Shown one piece after another: positions 43,153 to 52,288 of a DNA stretch of 64,000 nt (positions within the stretch are counted from its first letter, which is position 1; every line of letters begins with the position of its first letter). The notes beneath the pieces are model-generated. The model was not told the DNA's origin, searched no databases, and was given only the letters and a program-made list of their open reading frames with translations. The position numbers and the translations under genes are program-made. Origin of the DNA: Oceanobacillus senegalensis (GTDB taxonomy: Bacteria > Bacillota > Bacilli > Bacillales > Amphibacillaceae); the NCBI RefSeq assembly GCF_900176885.1, contig NZ_LT839648.1, forward strand, positions 140,882-204,881, given 5' to 3'.

Positions 43153-43254
43153 TTTAAATATCAATAATCTAACAATCTAATACACTATCATTTACAATTC
43201 CGAGTGGATTAGTATATATTGAAGGATAGGAATAGTCGAAAGGATGAAACAAAT

Positions 43255-43785
43255 ATGATAGCTAATAGTAAGAATAATCAACTAAAAATTGGCAAAGATG
43301 ATGCACCTGTAAAATTAGAAGCATTTATGAATGTAGCTTGTAAAGGAAGTGCTTCGATTTATCGTTTGGCAAAACAAGTATTGCCAGAATACATTGAAAG
43401 CGGCAAATTACAAGTGATTATTAAATTATATGATAAACCACGCGAGGAACTTATTCTTGGTTCGCTTGTACACTGGTCATTGGATTACTCCAATCCAGAG
43501 CAAGCCATCCATGCTGTAACAGATCTTTTAGACAAACACCCATCCTGGATGGAGCTTTCCAACAAAGAATTGAAACAACAAATCGTAAGGGATTATGGTC
43601 TATCCCCCGAAGAACGTTTAGAAAATGTTGATGTAAGTTTAGCTATTACAAAAGAAGCCATCGAACGTGAAATAACAAAAGTACCAACACTATTTTTCAA
43701 TGGCGAAATATTACTAGGCTTCACGTATGAATTAGAACCGCAAGATTTGCGAAATGCAGTGGAGAATGCATTAGCAAAGGTATAA
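43255..43785 (+). CDS. DsbA-like thioredoxin-fold protein with CxxS-type site
   Basis: 176 residues without a signal peptide. The thioredoxin-fold layout is present: strand 'VKLEAFMNVACKGS', helical insert with 'SLDYSNPEQAIHAVTDLLDKH' and the cis-Pro loop 'ITKVPTLFFNG'. At the active site CxxC is replaced by C-K-G-S, so only one cysteine remains. Disulfide oxidation is unlikely; a thiol-transfer or peroxide role is possible. ATG 43255 follows AAAGGATG. Confidence 0.7.
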   Translation: MIANSKNNQLKIGKDDAPVKLEAFMNVACKGSASIYRLAKQVLPEYIESGKLQVIIKLYDKPREELILGSLVHWSLDYSNPEQAIHAVTDLLDKHPSWMELSNKELKQQIVRDYGLSPEERLENVDVSLAITKEAIEREITKVPTLFFNGEILLGFTYELEPQDLRNAVENALAKV

Positions 43786-43819
43786 TGGGACCGTTCTAAC
43801 GACGCCATATCCTATGGGA

Positions 43820-43855
43820 GAAGTGTACTATTTTGTAGTGCACTTCTTTTTTATT
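43820..43855 (+). terminator. Terminator of the DsbA-like gene
   Basis: GAAGTGTACTA and TAGTGCACTTC pair, followed by six T. Confidence 0.8.
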
Positions 43856-44043
43856 GTAGGGATAGTTTTAATATGGCATATTGTACGTATGTTTGGCAGT
43901 ACCGAAAGCACGACCAAAAGCACCATCCAAGGTACTAAAATAAATCCTACTAAATGCTCTTATCTTGTTTCCAATAAAATAGATTGGTAGAATATGTTTA
44001 GGAAATTATTCTTAAAAGTCTATTTATACGAGGGGGAAGTTTG

Positions 44044-45495
44044 GTGAGAAAGAGAAAAAGATTTTTATCTGCCATGGGTATTATGATGGCCTTTCTTTTC
44101 CTTGTACCTAGTACAATTGGTGCAGCGACATTATTCCCGGATTTGGAAAGGGTGCCATGGGCTGAGGAAGAGATTATTTACTTACATGAGGAAGAGGTAG
44201 TAAATGGACTACCAGATGGAACATTTGGGGTATCGGATCATATTAGACGAGCGGATGCAGCTCTAATGTTAGCAAGGGCTAAACATTTAGACACAGAGAA
44301 TGTTGCATCACCATCATCATTTCCGGATGTAAAGGAAGATGCATACTATTTCAAAGCGGTTCAAGCAGCCGTGGATGCTGGTTACCTGAATGGTTATCCG
44401 GATGGAACATTTGGGCCAAATGATACGTTGACAAGGGCGCAAATGGCAAAAATTATTGCGGTAGCTTTTGATTACACAGAAGTAAATGGAAGTTATTTCG
44501 ATGATATTTCGGGTAACTGGGCAAAAAAATATATAAATGCCATAGCTGCCAATGGGATTAGTAATGGAACAGATAGTGGAGGTTTTGAACCTGCGAATAA
44601 TATCTCGCGTGCTGGGTTTTCTGTCATGTTAGCTAGAGGAATGAATGATACATATAAAGTGGACGCACAAGAAATTAGTCAAGGTCCAGCTGAAGATCCT
44701 ACAGAAGATGTAATAGAATCAGAGAAAAAACCAGATCCATCAGAAAAGCCATCCAATGAAAAGAATGGATACCTTGTTCTATTAACCTATCACGAAATCG
44801 TGGAAAGTAGTTCTAATCAAGAACCATGGAAATTTTACAGGCTTGCTAAGGATTTTGAAGCAGACATGAAGAAAATAAAAGAAAGCGGAGTTGCTGTAAA
44901 GAGTTATGGGGACGCGCTTACCATGCTTGAAAACGGAGAACCCATAACCGAACCTACAATCATTATCCAATTTGATGATGGCAAGATGAGTGATTATGAA
45001 TTTGCATTTCCGATTTTAAAGGAATTAGATTTACAGGCTAGCTTCTTTATCACCCCTGGTAGAGCGGATAAAGGGGGCAGCATTTATATGTCTTGGGACC
45101 ATATAAGAGAAATCTATCAATATACCAATGACGATGGGGAGAGACTTTTTGAAGTTGGTGCACATGGACAGACACACACTCGTTTAGGGAAGAACGAGGA
45201 TGAAAGCTATGAAGAATGGCTAGAAAGATTACAATATGAATTAGAAATACCACAACAAGAAATAGAAAGTCATTTAGGTTTCAAGCCTAACTTATTTGCC
45301 TTACCATTCGGATCAGGCTATGGTACAGAAGAAGTGCATGTTTTCTCAGAATCCCTTCATTATGATGTAATGAGAGGATGGAAAGTAGACAATCACAATT
45401 TCACCAATTATGATACACCGAATGTACGATTCTATCCGGTGTATAATAATAGCAAAATCGAACCAGCCATTGAACTGGCAAAACATGGAAAGTAA
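44044..45495 (+). CDS. S-layer-anchored polysaccharide deacetylase (SLH x3 + NodB domain)
   Basis: About 483 residues with a signal peptide, three SLH repeats (about 28-85, 90-150, 152-205; 'GYPDGTFGPNDTLTRAQMAKI' in the second), an Asp/Glu/Pro linker, and a NodB-type domain from 240. The metal-site motifs 'FDDG' and 'HGQTH' are present. SLH repeats hold the enzyme on pyruvylated wall polymer, and NodB enzymes remove acetyl groups from GlcNAc polymers. GAGGGGGAAG precedes GTG 44044 (TTG 44041 is closer and less likely). Confidence 0.88.
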   Translation: MRKRKRFLSAMGIMMAFLFLVPSTIGAATLFPDLERVPWAEEEIIYLHEEEVVNGLPDGTFGVSDHIRRADAALMLARAKHLDTENVASPSSFPDVKEDAYYFKAVQAAVDAGYLNGYPDGTFGPNDTLTRAQMAKIIAVAFDYTEVNGSYFDDISGNWAKKYINAIAANGISNGTDSGGFEPANNISRAGFSVMLARGMNDTYKVDAQEISQGPAEDPTEDVIESEKKPDPSEKPSNEKNGYLVLLTYHEIVESSSNQEPWKFYRLAKDFEADMKKIKESGVAVKSYGDALTMLENGEPITEPTIIIQFDDGKMSDYEFAFPILKELDLQASFFITPGRADKGGSIYMSWDHIREIYQYTNDDGERLFEVGAHGQTHTRLGKNEDESYEEWLERLQYELEIPQQEIESHLGFKPNLFALPFGSGYGTEEVHVFSESLHYDVMRGWKVDNHNFTNYDTPNVRFYPVYNNSKIEPAIELAKHGK

Positions 45496-45506
45496 TGGGA
45501 TAAGTG

Positions 45507-45553
45507 GGGACGGTTCTGGTGCGACCATTTTAAGGTGGTACAAGAACCGTCCC
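45507..45553. repeat. GGGACGGTTCT-type hairpin
   Basis: GGGACGGTTCTGGTGCGACCA pairs with TGGTACAAGAACCGTCCC; followed by TTTCC. Same class as 43102-43152. Confidence 0.65.
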
Positions 45554-45765
45554 TTTCCTTTTGATATGCTTCGGATTGTCCCTCCACAACCAATTCTTTG
45601 ATGATTCTCTTTCACCCATTCCGTCCAAAGGGTTTTTCTTATGGGGAAATGGTGGGGAAGAGATTTATCCAAGCATCTCCTATTGGTGGAGTGGACTACA
45701 GAATATTCCCAAGCCCCTTTACGTTCAATAGGTTAAAAGTCTTAAAATGATAACGGAGGTGTGTT

Positions 45766-45961
45766 ATGCTTTCTTTAGTTATTTTTAGAGGTGTTTTCTT
45801 GCATGGATGATTTCAGGTTGTAAGCAATCGGAAAAAGTAGGGAAAGATAGAGTGAATAAAGATGAAGTACTTTTATCCGCAAAACATATGAAAATAAAGA
45901 GAATGAAAAACGGATAGATTATGGGATTAATGATATTAAAAGGCTTCATGAAAATAAATAG
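45766..45961 (+). pseudogene. Frameshifted small lipoprotein gene
   Basis: ATG 45766 follows GGAGGTG and starts a hydrophobic leader ('LSLVIFRGVFL'). One base out of frame it continues 'AWMISGCKQSEKVGKDRVN', including a lipobox-type ISGC, and in a third frame 'TYENKENEKRIDYGINDIK' to TAG at 45959. These pieces form one plausible short lipoprotein broken by two indels. Confidence 0.5.
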
Positions 45962-46119
45962 TTATAAAATTTAATGTTTTTAACGAGTTATTCCGTTTTC
46001 GATTATAATGAAAATACAGAAACAACCGTTAACGACACGAAACGTATATAATAGATAGAATGAATGGCATATGGTACATTACCGACCTAGCAGTTACTTA
46101 AGTAGATTCCATTTCAAGT

Positions 46120-46144
46120 AGCATGGGATAGCCCATGCTTTTCC
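46120..46144. terminator. Small hairpin upstream of the first VanZ gene
   Basis: AGCATGGG and CCCATGCT pair with a short loop and TTTTCC tail. Confidence 0.5.
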
Positions 46145-46238
46145 TGTTGATTCATTGGTCCGTTGGGATGGTTCTAGTGTAGCCATTCTTCTACATCAGA
46201 TGCTTGTTTATTTTTTTAGGACACGGAGGTGTGGAGCA

Positions 46239-46757
46239 ATTTTAAGCAATAATGGTAGAAAAAAATCATATTATACCTATAGTTTATGGGCTGCTGTTGT
46301 TCTTTGGATGGCTGTCATTTTTACCTTTTCTCATGAGTCAGGAACAGCGTCCAGTGAGCGAAGCACTGGAGTTACCGTACTAATTGAAACGGCAATCAAT
46401 ACAGTGATACCAGCTGATGCGGGTATGGATAGGGAGAATTTTCAATACTTTATAAGAAAAACAGCACATTTCTCGGTCTATTTCGTATTAAGTATTTTAG
46501 TAGTAAACGCCTTAAGAGCTAGTAATGTGGTAAGAAGTCGTGCATGGTGGCTCACCTTGCTGATTAGTATTCTATATGCGGCCTCAGATGAATTTCATCA
46601 ATTATTTATCCCAGGTAGATCTGGGCAAGTGACAGATGTACTGATTGATACGGTTGGTGCCAGTGTAGGGCTTGGTGTTTATTGGCTTTCTAGTTGGATA
46701 TGGAGGAAGGAAAGAAGGAAAACGGTTCGTAGTAAGGAAGTAGTTAGGGACGATTAA
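46239..46757 (+). CDS. VanZ-like family membrane protein, apparent ATT start
   Basis: About 172 residues with four membrane helices and VanZ signatures ('FSHESG', 'RKTAHFSVYFVLS', 'DEFHQLFIPGRSGQVTDVLID'). The only good ribosome site, GGAGGTG (46225-46231), is 8 nt before ATT 46239, which opens 'LSNNGRKKSYYTYSLWAAV'. The TTG/ATG starts farther up add an unlikely leader, and ATG 46252 is out of frame. VanZ relatives are linked to glycopeptide resistance or surface adaptation; function here is unknown. Confidence 0.75.
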   Translation: MLSNNGRKKSYYTYSLWAAVVLWMAVIFTFSHESGTASSERSTGVTVLIETAINTVIPADAGMDRENFQYFIRKTAHFSVYFVLSILVVNALRASNVVRSRAWWLTLLISILYAASDEFHQLFIPGRSGQVTDVLIDTVGASVGLGVYWLSSWIWRKERRKTVRSKEVVRDD

Positions 46758-46764
46758 GATAAGG

Positions 46765-46797
46765 CATGAGCTATAGAGGAGAGCTCATGTTTTTCTA
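46765..46797 (+). terminator. Terminator of the first VanZ-like gene
   Basis: CATGAGCT and AGCTCATG pair with a 9-nt loop, then TTTTTC. Confidence 0.6.
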
Positions 46798-46956
46798 TTT
46801 TTAGGTGTGGGATAAACGGTCCCTAAATAGCCCGATTCGTTCGAGCCTACAGGACGTCTTTATTTTGTAAGTAAGCGTGTTTCCAATCCATTCTATTAGA
46901 AAAGAGGTCTAGTAATCTTTAACCCTGGAAAAGCTGTAAGTAGAGGGGGAATAAAG

Positions 46957-47406
46957 ATGATACTAGATGTTGAATTGATGTTTGGAGCGGATAAGCAGAT
47001 GCATTTATGGTTTTATTTTATGATTTCTTTCATGGTGGGATTCGTTGTCGTCCTATTATCTAGCCAACCGTCCATCAAAAAGAGAATTCGTTTGACATGG
47101 ATGTTTCTGGTAACGATAGGTACATTAGAAGAATACAGACAATTATTGATACCGAATAGAAGTGCAGAGGTGTTAGATGCTATTGCCAATATGATAGGAG
47201 TAACTTTTGGCCTAGCCATCCCAATAATCGTGTTATATGTTATGAAATATAGAAAATATGTTTTAAGAATGGCATGTTCCCCTTACGTTATCATTCTATT
47301 TTCCCTTTTTATGGGCCTCGTCCTACTTAATGAACGTCCTTTTGTAGCCCTGGATGGAAGTATTCAGGAGAAATGGAGGAGTCTAGTGGCGGTTTTCGGG
47401 AAATAG
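46957..47406 (+). CDS. Second VanZ-like membrane protein
   Basis: 149 residues with four hydrophobic helices. It holds the VanZ core 'ADKQMHLWFYFMISF' and 'EEYRQLLIPNRSAEVLDAIAN', where VanZ has 'DE..Q.F.PGR...V.D...N'. GTAGAGGGGG precedes ATG 46957. It lies 200 bp beyond the first VanZ-like gene, probably a separate transcript. Confidence 0.75.
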   Translation: MILDVELMFGADKQMHLWFYFMISFMVGFVVVLLSSQPSIKKRIRLTWMFLVTIGTLEEYRQLLIPNRSAEVLDAIANMIGVTFGLAIPIIVLYVMKYRKYVLRMACSPYVIILFSLFMGLVLLNERPFVALDGSIQEKWRSLVAVFGK

Positions 47407-47617
47407 AGTATTGTTTTTGTCAGGTTTGGGAGTTTTTAGATCCTACTAAAATTGATGTGACAAGAATCGTACCTAAATCAGGAAAAATAAACCAGGACAA
47501 TAAATCTATGTTTTTCTTCTTTATCATTATAACTAGGTATAACGGCACTTGTAATAAGATACTATAGTCATATAATTTTAATTGTATTGAATTTTTTAAA
47601 AAATGGAGGGTGTCGAG

Positions 47618-48298
47618 ATGAGAAAGAAGGTTGTTGCTACAGCATTATCTCTAACATTGGTATTTGGTATTGCAATTGGAGTGAGTGCTGCGCCAGTATT
47701 AGAAAAGGTTTCTGCCCACTTGCATCATACGATGAACTTTGTACTCGATGGACAGGAATGGACACCAACTGGACAGGATGGTCGAGACCTTACACCTATT
47801 GTTTATGAAGAGACTACATATTTACCAGTAAGAGCAGTTGGTGAAGCGGTTGGAATAGCAGTTGATTGGGATCAGGAAACACAATCCGTTATTCTTGGGG
47901 AACGTACAGGTGAATTCCCGATTACCTCGGAGGAACTAGACTTAAATTATAGCTCTTTTGCGACAGTCGATAAAGCATACACCGTTCAAAATGGTGTGGA
48001 TTATCAATCAGGCATTGTCCTGGAGCAACTAAACTCCGCTTCCAAAGACTTTGACCTTGTATCTAACAACAAGTACCAAACATTAGATTTATCTATTTTT
48101 GCGCTTGATAAAGATGAAGATTACCGCGTTCAAATTAGTAATGAAAGTGGTGTGGTATTAAAAGATATTACACTTTCACCAGAACAGACATCTAGGGAGT
48201 TTCAGGTTGATATTGGTGGTATGAAGGAAATAACCATTTCAGCGAAGTCTTCTCTTGGTGGTAGCTCAAGCTTATTCATTACAGGTAGTTATCAATAA
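47618..48298 (+). CDS. Exported stalk-domain protein (copper amine oxidase N-terminal-like)
   Basis: About 226 residues. Signal peptide 'KKVVATALSLTLVFGIAIGVSA', then a stalk domain (residues about 35-95) with 'TYLPVRAVGEAVGIAVDWDQETQSVIL', the widespread copper-amine-oxidase N-terminal-like domain found on Firmicute surface proteins. The C-terminal half is beta-rich. ATG 47618 follows GGAGGGTG. No enzyme domain is present. Strong terminator follows. Confidence 0.85.
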   Translation: MRKKVVATALSLTLVFGIAIGVSAAPVLEKVSAHLHHTMNFVLDGQEWTPTGQDGRDLTPIVYEETTYLPVRAVGEAVGIAVDWDQETQSVILGERTGEFPITSEELDLNYSSFATVDKAYTVQNGVDYQSGIVLEQLNSASKDFDLVSNNKYQTLDLSIFALDKDEDYRVQISNESGVVLKDITLSPEQTSREFQVDIGGMKEITISAKSSLGGSSSLFITGSYQ

Positions 48299-48309
48299 TT
48301 TGCTTGATG

Positions 48310-48346
48310 AAAAAACCGGTTCCTGGTTAAGGAACCGGTTTTTAAA
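48310..48346 (+). terminator. Terminator of the stalk-domain gene
   Basis: AAAAACCGGTTCCT and AGGAACCGGTTTTT form a 14-bp stem. Confidence 0.85.
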
Positions 48347-48357
48347 TGGAATATTAG

Positions 48358-48432
48358 AATATTTCCGGAGTGGTTTTTACCTACCAACCGCGTTCGGCTT
48401 TTCTTAGAAAAAATACTTTTGTATCAACCTCT
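48358..48432. repeat. Half copy of the MITE-like element
   Basis: Matches the right half of 37517-37652: 'TATTTCCGGAGTGGTTTTTA', 'GTTCGGCTTTT' and 'AAATACTTTT..CCTC'. The left arm is missing. Confidence 0.6.
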
Positions 48433-48475
48433 TTTTTAACTTTCTACTAAAACGTTTGAAGCGTAAGGAATATCC

Positions 48476-49348
48476 TTATACTTCTATTTCTTGAAATAAC
48501 TCCGTCACAACGGAGATAAACCTATTTGTTGCATGGGATGCATGTTTAGTTGTTCCTAATCCAATGATTCGATAAGCATCATCCCCCAGGTCAAGTGCCG
48601 TGATATTTGCAGGGGGATTTTTTAGTACAAGTCCTGGGCGTATATTAATCCCCAAGTCAGCCTGGACCAAAGCAATGATAGATTGGTCATCAGAAACTTC
48701 ATAAGCAATAGGAGGATTGATATTGTTTCTATTAAAAAAGTCTGAAATTTCATTATCCCAGCCTGTTTTAGGCTTAATCAATGGGTACTCTTCTATTTGA
48801 CTTATTTCTATCTTTTTTTGTTTATGTAACGGGTTTTCATTTGAAACGATACAATAAAGCTTGTCTTTCTTTAGTGGGGTATATTCAAGCTTTTTGTTAT
48901 CAGAAAGGATGGTAAAGCAACAGTCTAATTCACCTGATAAGACCCCCTTTTCCACCGTTTGATAATCATCTTCAAAGATATGAATGGAAATTCCAGGATA
49001 TTTCTCCTTAAAGGTAGATATAATTTTTGGTATCCAATGTGTGGTAACGCTTGCAAAGGTTCCAACTTTTATCGTGCCTTTCTTTAATCCTTTTAAAGCT
49101 ACGGCTTCTTCCAATAAGTTTTTATTGGCATTGGTAACTAACAGTGAATGTTTATAAATTCTTTCCCCTTCTTTCGTTAACCTAACCCCTGTACGATTAC
49201 GGATTAACAACTTTACTCCTAATTCATCCTCTAAATTCTTAATCGCATAGCTAATTCCTGATTGAGAAAGATTTAGTACATTTGCAGCTTTAGAAATATT
49301 TTGTAATTGGACAACCTTATTTAATATTTCATAGTGTTGAATATTCAT
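48476..49348 (-). CDS. LysR family transcriptional regulator
   Basis: 290 residues. N-terminal winged helix 'LQNISKAANVLNLSQSGISYAIKNLEDELG' and a LysR substrate domain. It is divergent from the aldehyde dehydrogenase gene and most likely controls the 49495-60779 cluster. The effector is not known; by location it should be a substrate or intermediate of that pathway. A dyad ATAACA-N8-TGTTAT (49384-49403) lies between the genes. Confidence 0.92.
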   Translation of the reverse strand: MNIQHYEILNKVVQLQNISKAANVLNLSQSGISYAIKNLEDELGVKLLIRNRTGVRLTKEGERIYKHSLLVTNANKNLLEEAVALKGLKKGTIKVGTFASVTTHWIPKIISTFKEKYPGISIHIFEDDYQTVEKGVLSGELDCCFTILSDNKKLEYTPLKKDKLYCIVSNENPLHKQKKIEISQIEEYPLIKPKTGWDNEISDFFNRNNINPPIAYEVSDDQSIIALVQADLGINIRPGLVLKNPPANITALDLGDDAYRIIGLGTTKHASHATNRFISVVTELFQEIEV

Positions 49349-49383
49349 TTAGCTTAGCCTCCTAATATGAATAAATTCGATAG

Positions 49384-49403
49384 ATAACATCTAAAATTGT
49401 TAT
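49384..49403. promoter_or_regulatory. Candidate LysR-type operator
   Basis: ATAACATCTAAAATTGTTAT is an inverted repeat with the T-N11-A type geometry of LysR sites, between the divergent regulator and catabolic genes. Confidence 0.45.
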
Positions 49404-49494
49404 TTTACTAATGGTAATTTTTAATATAGCATTTAAATAAAGGGAATTCAAAAAATTCTGCTTAAAAAATTATCAAAAGAGGGGAGCCATCCAA

Positions 49495-51015
49495 ATGTTA
49501 CGTACAGCGAATGATGAAAAATCAGTTCTTCGTGATAAAGATGTCGTTGAAGGTATGTATATTAATGGGAGTTGGGAAGTAAGCGCTTCAGATCATAAAC
49601 GAGAGGTAATCAATCCTGCTAATAATGAAGTGATAGGAACGGTGACGGAAGGAACTGTAGAAGAAGTAGATTTAGCGGTAAAAGCGGCTAAAGATGCTTT
49701 TTACAAAAAAGGTGGATGGAAAAGTACATATGCACGTACGAGAGCAGATTATCTCTTGAAAATTTCTAGTAAGTTAGAAGAACGAAAAGAAGAAATAGCG
49801 ATGCTTGAGACGTTAAATAATGGAAAAGTTTATGGCGATGCTTTGGAAGATGTGGAAGATGCGATTAACCAATTTCAATATTATGCTGGTCTTGCTACAA
49901 AGCCGCATGGTCAGACATATGAAGTTCCAGATGAAATTCAAGCGATGGTTATCCGTGAACCAATTGGTGTGGTAGGAATCATTGTTCCTTGGAACTATCC
50001 ACTAGTCATGGCAGCACAAAAAATGTCGGCCGCTTTGGCAGCTGGATGTACCGTAGTTGTTAAACCATCTACCCAGACTCCTCTCACCTTGATTCGACTT
50101 TTTGAAATTATTGATGAAGTCGGGTTACCAAACGGGGTTGCGAATTTAGTACATGGATCTGGCTCGGTTGTTGGAAATGCACTAATCAATCATCCGGATG
50201 TTGAAAAAATATCCTTCACAGGTGGCACAGCGACTGGAAAACAAATTATGAGGGACGCTGCAGATAACCTGAAAAAAGTAGGTTTGGAGCTTGGTGGAAA
50301 GTCTCCCAATATAGTATTTGCGGATGCGGATTTTGATACGGCGGTTGACTATGCATTGTTAGGAATATTTGCACAACAAGGTCAAGTTTGCTCAGCTGGA
50401 TCTCGCCTTCTTTTAGAAAAGAGCATCTACGATAAATTCGTTCCTGAACTAGTTTCACGTGCGAAAAAAATTAAGATTGGACCAGGTTGGGATGAAGAAA
50501 CGGAAATGGGACCACTTATTTCCAAATCACACATGGAAAATGTATTAAATTACGTGAAAATTGGAGTAGAAGAAGGAGCAGAGCTCTTATGTGGTGGTAA
50601 ACAAATAACTGAAGGTGACTTTGCCAAGGGTAACTTTGTTGAACCAACTATTTTTACGAATACAACTCCAGATATGCGAATTGTTCAAGAAGAAATCTTT
50701 GGTCCGGTTCTTGTTATTCAAGTATTTGAAACAGAAGAAGAAGCAATTGAATTAGCGAATGGTACCGATTTTGGGCTCGCTGCCGCAGTGTTTACTAATG
50801 ATGGAGCGAAAGCACAACGAGTCATTCGTCAGTTACAAGCAGGTATTACTTGGATTAATACGTACCATCCGACCTTCAATGAAGCTCCTTGGAGTGGTTA
50901 TAAACAAAGCGGGCTGGGCGGAGATTTAGGAACGTACGGATTTGAAGAATATTTGTATAAAAAACAAGTGAATATTGCCCTTGAAGTAAAGCCTTCAGGT
51001 TTCTATAAAGGATAA
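49495..51015 (+). CDS. Aldehyde dehydrogenase (possible 2-oxoglutarate semialdehyde dehydrogenase)
   Basis: 506 residues, NAD(P)-dependent ALDH. It has the catalytic Cys in 'GQVCSAGSR', the general-base Glu in 'LELGGKSP', 'VPWNYPLVMAAQK' and the C-terminal 'GTYGFEEYLYKKQV'. It most resembles the betaine-aldehyde-dehydrogenase group. In the setting of a DapA-type deaminase and a D-amino/imino acid dehydrogenase, oxidation of 2-oxoglutarate semialdehyde is a reasonable guess. ATG follows AGAGGGGAG. First gene of the rightward cluster. Confidence 0.85.
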   Translation: MLRTANDEKSVLRDKDVVEGMYINGSWEVSASDHKREVINPANNEVIGTVTEGTVEEVDLAVKAAKDAFYKKGGWKSTYARTRADYLLKISSKLEERKEEIAMLETLNNGKVYGDALEDVEDAINQFQYYAGLATKPHGQTYEVPDEIQAMVIREPIGVVGIIVPWNYPLVMAAQKMSAALAAGCTVVVKPSTQTPLTLIRLFEIIDEVGLPNGVANLVHGSGSVVGNALINHPDVEKISFTGGTATGKQIMRDAADNLKKVGLELGGKSPNIVFADADFDTAVDYALLGIFAQQGQVCSAGSRLLLEKSIYDKFVPELVSRAKKIKIGPGWDEETEMGPLISKSHMENVLNYVKIGVEEGAELLCGGKQITEGDFAKGNFVEPTIFTNTTPDMRIVQEEIFGPVLVIQVFETEEEAIELANGTDFGLAAAVFTNDGAKAQRVIRQLQAGITWINTYHPTFNEAPWSGYKQSGLGGDLGTYGFEEYLYKKQVNIALEVKPSGFYKG

Positions 51016-51058
51016 TGCATGAACACGTCGTTTCCCGAGTAACGAAAGGGGGGAGAGC

Positions 51059-52246
51059 ATGGCACACTTTGATGTTGTAGTAATTGGTGCTGGTATCATC
51101 GGTTCCAGTGTTTCTTATCATTTATCGAAAGCTGGATATAACGTTGCACTGGTGGAAAAGGGAGATATTGCAAATGGAACCTCAAGTCGTTGTGATGCCG
51201 TTGCACTTATTAGTGATAAAAAACCTGGTATCGATACGGATATAGGATTTAGAAGTATTCAAATGTATAAAGAATTAGCCAAGGAATTATCTTTTGACTT
51301 TGAATTTTCCTCAAGAGGTAGTTTGTATGTATGTGAAACAGACCTAGAGCTTGAGATTGCTAGAGAATATGCTGATAACCAACGTAAGGATGGGTATGAT
51401 TTACAAATCGTTGATAACAAGGAACTCCTCGAGATAGAACCGAAATTAGCGAAAGACTTAGTTGGTGGTATTTGGACAGAAGTGGACTCAACCATGAATC
51501 CTTACTTAGTTTGTTTTGCCTTTGTGGAAGAAGCTAAGAAGTATGGTCTAAAGGTGTTTACCAATCACGAAGTTAGAGAGATTGGTAGAGGAGTGGACGG
51601 ACGTGTTGAAACGGTAATTACCGATAAGGAAACCATCCGAACCGAACAAATTGTAAATTGTGCCGGTGTCTGGGCAAGTCATATCGGTGACATGGTGGGA
51701 ATTGATATCCCAATTCGTCCAAGAAAAGGAATGATTCTTGTGACGGAAAAGACGGATCGGATAGTCCATCAAAAGGTTCATGAGTTTGGTTACATGCTTT
51801 CTAAGTTTGAAGATATTAATTATCAGAGAAACGTTAGCAAACTAGTAGAAGATCATAATATTGCCTTTACGATAGAACCGACAGAAGCTGACAACTATTT
51901 AGTAGGAGGTCACCGTGCTTTTAAGGGGTATAACGTAAGGTCGGAAAACGAAGTGATAAGAGGAATCGCGGAACGAGCCACGCGTTTTCTTCCAGTATTA
52001 AAGGATGTAGGTTGTATACGTGCATATGCAGGTGTAAGGCCATGGGTCATCGATCATTTGCCGATTGTGTCTGAAGTAGAGGAAGTTCCTGGTTTTTATA
52101 TTGCTAGCGGGCACGAAGGTGATGGGATTAGTATGGCACCTATTACTGGAAAAATGGTAACCCAGTTAATAGCAGGAGAAGAAACGGATTTTAACATTGA
52201 TCGGTTAAAATTCTCGCGTTACAAAGCTAGTGCTACTATTTCGTAA
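51059..52246 (+). CDS. DadA-type FAD-dependent oxidoreductase (D-amino/imino acid dehydrogenase, catalytic subunit)
   Basis: 395 residues. The N-terminal FAD-binding 'VVIGAGIIGSSVSYHL' and DAO-family ending 'PIVSEVEEVPGFYIASGHEGDGI' are clear. It is the length of the beta subunit of heteromeric D-proline/D-hydroxyproline dehydrogenases (HcnC-like). Its likely partners are the two [2Fe-2S] proteins and the flavoprotein encoded at 54172-55989. GAAAGGGGGGAGAGC precedes ATG, 43 nt after the ALDH stop. Confidence 0.85.
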   Translation: MAHFDVVVIGAGIIGSSVSYHLSKAGYNVALVEKGDIANGTSSRCDAVALISDKKPGIDTDIGFRSIQMYKELAKELSFDFEFSSRGSLYVCETDLELEIAREYADNQRKDGYDLQIVDNKELLEIEPKLAKDLVGGIWTEVDSTMNPYLVCFAFVEEAKKYGLKVFTNHEVREIGRGVDGRVETVITDKETIRTEQIVNCAGVWASHIGDMVGIDIPIRPRKGMILVTEKTDRIVHQKVHEFGYMLSKFEDINYQRNVSKLVEDHNIAFTIEPTEADNYLVGGHRAFKGYNVRSENEVIRGIAERATRFLPVLKDVGCIRAYAGVRPWVIDHLPIVSEVEEVPGFYIASGHEGDGISMAPITGKMVTQLIAGEETDFNIDRLKFSRYKASATIS

Positions 52247-52288
52247 GTCAGGATTATAAATAGATAAAAAGTATAGGAGGAATAAATA

